Assembly: GCA_003221985.1 (NCBI GenBank)
Contig: QHUQ01000112.1
Span: 1 to 7,194 of the forward strand
Direction: 5' to 3'
DNA length: 7,194 nt
Origin: Gemmatimonadota bacterium
GTDB taxonomy: Bacteria; Gemmatimonadota; Gemmatimonadetes; Gemmatimonadales; GWC2-71-9
Made by a program: the position numbers and the translations under genes. The stretch's first letter is position 1. Every line of letters begins with the position of its first letter. Positions 5,386 through 7,194 of this stretch are shown piece after piece. The notes under the pieces were generated by a model, which was not told the origin of the DNA, ran no database searches, and was given only the letters and a program-made list of their open reading frames with translations.

Positions 5386-5390
5386 GGAGA
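5386..5390 (+). promoter_or_regulatory. ribosome binding site of the propeller gene
   Basis: GGAGA ends 8 bases before the GTG at 5399. It is the only good Shine-Dalgarno in the window and decides the start: the in-frame ATG at 5414 would be 23 bases away. Confidence 0.6.
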
Positions 5391-5398
5391 ATCCATTC

Positions 5399-7194
5399 GT
5401 GTCGCATCGCACCATGCTTCTGCTTGCCGTCGCCTTCAGTACAGCTCCCGCAGCGCTCGCCGCCCAGGGCGCGTTCGGTTCCGCGCTCGCCATCAGCGGC
5501 CGAGAGGTCTACGTCGGCCAGCCCGGCAATGCATACGCGCCGGGCATGGTGTACGTGTTCCGCCAGGATGCGAAGGGCGCGTGGCGGCCCGCGAAGAAGC
5601 TGACCGGCCCGGGCGCCACGAATGGCGATGGGTTCGGCAGCGCCATCGCGATCGACGGCAATACGCTGCTCATCGGGTCCTCGAAGGCGGACTCGGGCAG
5701 CGGCGCCTTGTACGTCTACACACGCGAGGGAGCGGGCGAATGGCGCGAGAGCGGTCGTGTAGTGCCGGCGAGCCGCAAAGCCCAAGACGCGTTCGGCTCG
5801 AACGTGCTGTTGACGGGTGAGCGGCTCTATGTGTCAACCGCGCCATCACGCGGGCGCGCTGCCGTGTACGTGTTCAAGAAGAACGGCTCCGCGTGGGCCG
5901 CTGAAACGACGTTCACGCCGTCCGACACGACGCCCAACACGCAATACGGCGTCGCGATCGCGGCGTCAGGGAATCGCGTGATGATCGGCGCCTTCCGGTC
6001 CGACTCGGGGACGGGCGCCGTCTACGTGTACAGTCACGATCCCTCCGGTGCATGGAAGATGGAGAATCGTCTGGCGCCGCCGGGGCCGATCACGGGGAAG
6101 AACAGCGCCTTCGGTACGGCGATCGTGCTGCGTGGCGATACGGCGTTGATCGGCGCGATCCAGGATCGTGGCGCCGGCGCGGTCTGGGTGTTCAGTCGTG
6201 ACAGCGCCTCCGGCCAGTGGATCCCGGTGACGCGCGCGCTGCCGTTCGACGGCTCGTTTGGCGCGCGGTTCGGCTTTGCGGTCGCCGAGGTCGGAAACGA
6301 GTTGTGGGTCGGCGCTCCGGGAGCGAATCAGTTTCAGGGACGGGTCTATCGGCTCACCCGCGATTCCACCGGATTCCCCAGCTCCACCAAGCTCGGCGTT
6401 GCCGGGTTGAACGATGGCGACCGCTTCGGCGGCAAGATCGTCACTGCCGGCACGCTCGCCGCCGTCACCGTGTTCAATGAGGATTTCGGTGAGGGCGGCG
6501 TCGCGTTGTACTCGCGGCGGCCCGGCCCCGTGGGCGGCTGGACGCTCGCATCGCACCTCGTGGGTGACGTGTCGACGCTGGCGGCGATCACGGGTGCCCA
6601 CCGCGAGTGCACCAACGGCAAGGTCCAGATCTTCGACTGCAATCAGGTGGACCTCATGTCGTTCCTGCCGGTGTCGGCGATCGGCGGCAAGCGCGGCGTG
6701 CAGCTGAGCGACATCTGGGGCTACGACGATCCCGAGACGGGCCACGCGATCGCCATCGTCGGCCGCGTGGACGGCACGTCCTTCGTCGACATCACCGATC
6801 CGAGCCGGCCGATCTATCTGGGTGATCTGCCGAAGACCGCCGGGTCGCCGGGCACGTTCTGGCGCGAGATCAAGACCTACAAGCATTACGCCTTCATCGT
6901 GTCGGACGGGGCGCGCAACCACGGTATGCAGGTGTTCGATCTCGATCACCTGCGCGGCGTGCGGACTCCGCAGACCTTCACGGAAGACGCGCACTACGGC
7001 GTGGCGCACAGCGTGCACGACATCGTCGCCGATACGATGAGCGGCTACGTCTACCTCACCGGCTCGAACGCGGGCGGTGAGATGTGCGGCGGCGGGCTGC
7101 ACATGGTCGATGTGCACGATCCGCTGCATCCCAAATTCGCCGGCTGCTTCTCCGATCCGCAGACGGGGCGCCAGGGCACCGGCTACACGCACGA
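5399..7194 (+). CDS. secreted FG-GAP-like beta-propeller / choice-of-anchor B family protein (runs off right edge)
   Basis: 598 open codons are visible. A short signal peptide is likely: SHR, then a hydrophobic MLLLAVAF core, then ALA-AQ at about 19-23. Seven repeats follow, each with an FG(S/T/x)-A-(I/V) opening and closing with a strand such as GAVYVY. Their opening aromatic residues are at 26, 79, 132, 183 (YG), 238, 291 and 343, a period of about 53. Seven equal units imply a closed seven-bladed propeller of the FG-GAP/integrin-like kind. From about 390 the sequence changes to a choice-of-anchor B region: C404 and C414 around NGKVQIFD, VDLMSFLPV, SDIWGYDDPETG, HAIAIVGRVDGTSFVDITDP, YLGDLP, then SDGARNHGMQVFDL, a VAHSVHDI segment and GYTHD at the edge. 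That domain is known from exported proteins, usually with varied C-terminal anchors; the anchor here would lie outside the window. Probably cell-surface or secreted; its ligand is unknown. The frame is open without a break to the last base. Confidence 0.88.
   Translation, partial: MSHRTMLLLAVAFSTAPAALAAQGAFGSALAISGREVYVGQPGNAYAPGMVYVFRQDAKGAWRPAKKLTGPGATNGDGFGSAIAIDGNTLLIGSSKADSGSGALYVYTREGAGEWRESGRVVPASRKAQDAFGSNVLLTGERLYVSTAPSRGRAAVYVFKKNGSAWAAETTFTPSDTTPNTQYGVAIAASGNRVMIGAFRSDSGTGAVYVYSHDPSGAWKMENRLAPPGPITGKNSAFGTAIVLRGDTALIGAIQDRGAGAVWVFSRDSASGQWIPVTRALPFDGSFGARFGFAVAEVGNELWVGAPGANQFQGRVYRLTRDSTGFPSSTKLGVAGLNDGDRFGGKIVTAGTLAAVTVFNEDFGEGGVALYSRRPGPVGGWTLASHLVGDVSTLAAITGAHRECTNGKVQIFDCNQVDLMSFLPVSAIGGKRGVQLSDIWGYDDPETGHAIAIVGRVDGTSFVDITDPSRPIYLGDLPKTAGSPGTFWREIKTYKHYAFIVSDGARNHGMQVFDLDHLRGVRTPQTFTEDAHYGVAHSVHDIVADTMSGYVYLTGSNAGGEMCGGGLHMVDVHDPLHPKFAGCFSDPQTGRQGTGYTH

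Noticed and set aside
5966..7192. A 408-codon open frame on the minus strand opposite the propeller gene
   Set aside because: Arg/Asp/His-rich translation without domain pattern, typical of the antisense of a GC-rich gene. The plus-strand frame carries the signal peptide, repeats and family motifs.

Overview
This is a GC-rich, gene-dense bacterial window with no mobile-element genes, tRNA, rRNA or CRISPR array that I can see. The best guess for the source is Gemmatimonadota or a close relative. The kinase-like gene starts like the many Ser/Thr kinases of that phylum, and a choice-of-anchor B protein and a YpdA-type reductase are compatible with it. This is inferred from protein style, not from a marker gene, and Acidobacteriota remains possible.

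Layout, left to right. A UvrD/PcrA-like helicase runs leftward off the window edge (1-763, minus). Behind its start lies a 64-bp hairpin built from 7-bp units (783-846). A leftward three-gene unit follows, in transcription order: an Xre/MbcA/ParS-type antitoxin (2658-3011), a RES-domain toxin (2116-2658) and a 12-TM-type sodium/proton antiporter of the ion transporter superfamily (848-2119). The three genes overlap by 1 and 4 bases, so translation is probably coupled throughout. Their promoter carries a perfect 18-bp palindrome that stops one base before the antitoxin ATG. Facing the other way across a 54-bp gap is a YpdA-like FAD/NADPH reductase (3066-4064), followed on the same strand by a degenerate Ser/Thr kinase (4104-4823). 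A small conserved gene of unknown function (4792-5346, minus) overlaps the kinase tail to tail. Finally a secreted beta-propeller protein starts at 5399 and runs off the right edge: seven FG-GAP-like repeats followed by a choice-of-anchor B domain.

How they may work together. The clearest system is the RES-Xre toxin-antitoxin pair. RES toxins attack NAD+ or use it for ADP-ribosylation, and the antitoxin blocks the toxin and represses its own promoter. Two features are unusual here: an antiporter gene translationally coupled to the toxin, and a divergent pyridine-nucleotide-dependent reductase whose upstream region holds the same operator. The reductase has Ile where Staphylococcus aureus YpdA has its active-site Cys14. 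The kinase has lost its glycine-rich loop, its catalytic Asp and its activation segment, so it reads as a pseudokinase. Several genes have no Shine-Dalgarno sequence but a TANNNT hexamer 5 to 9 bases before the start, which suggests leaderless transcripts.
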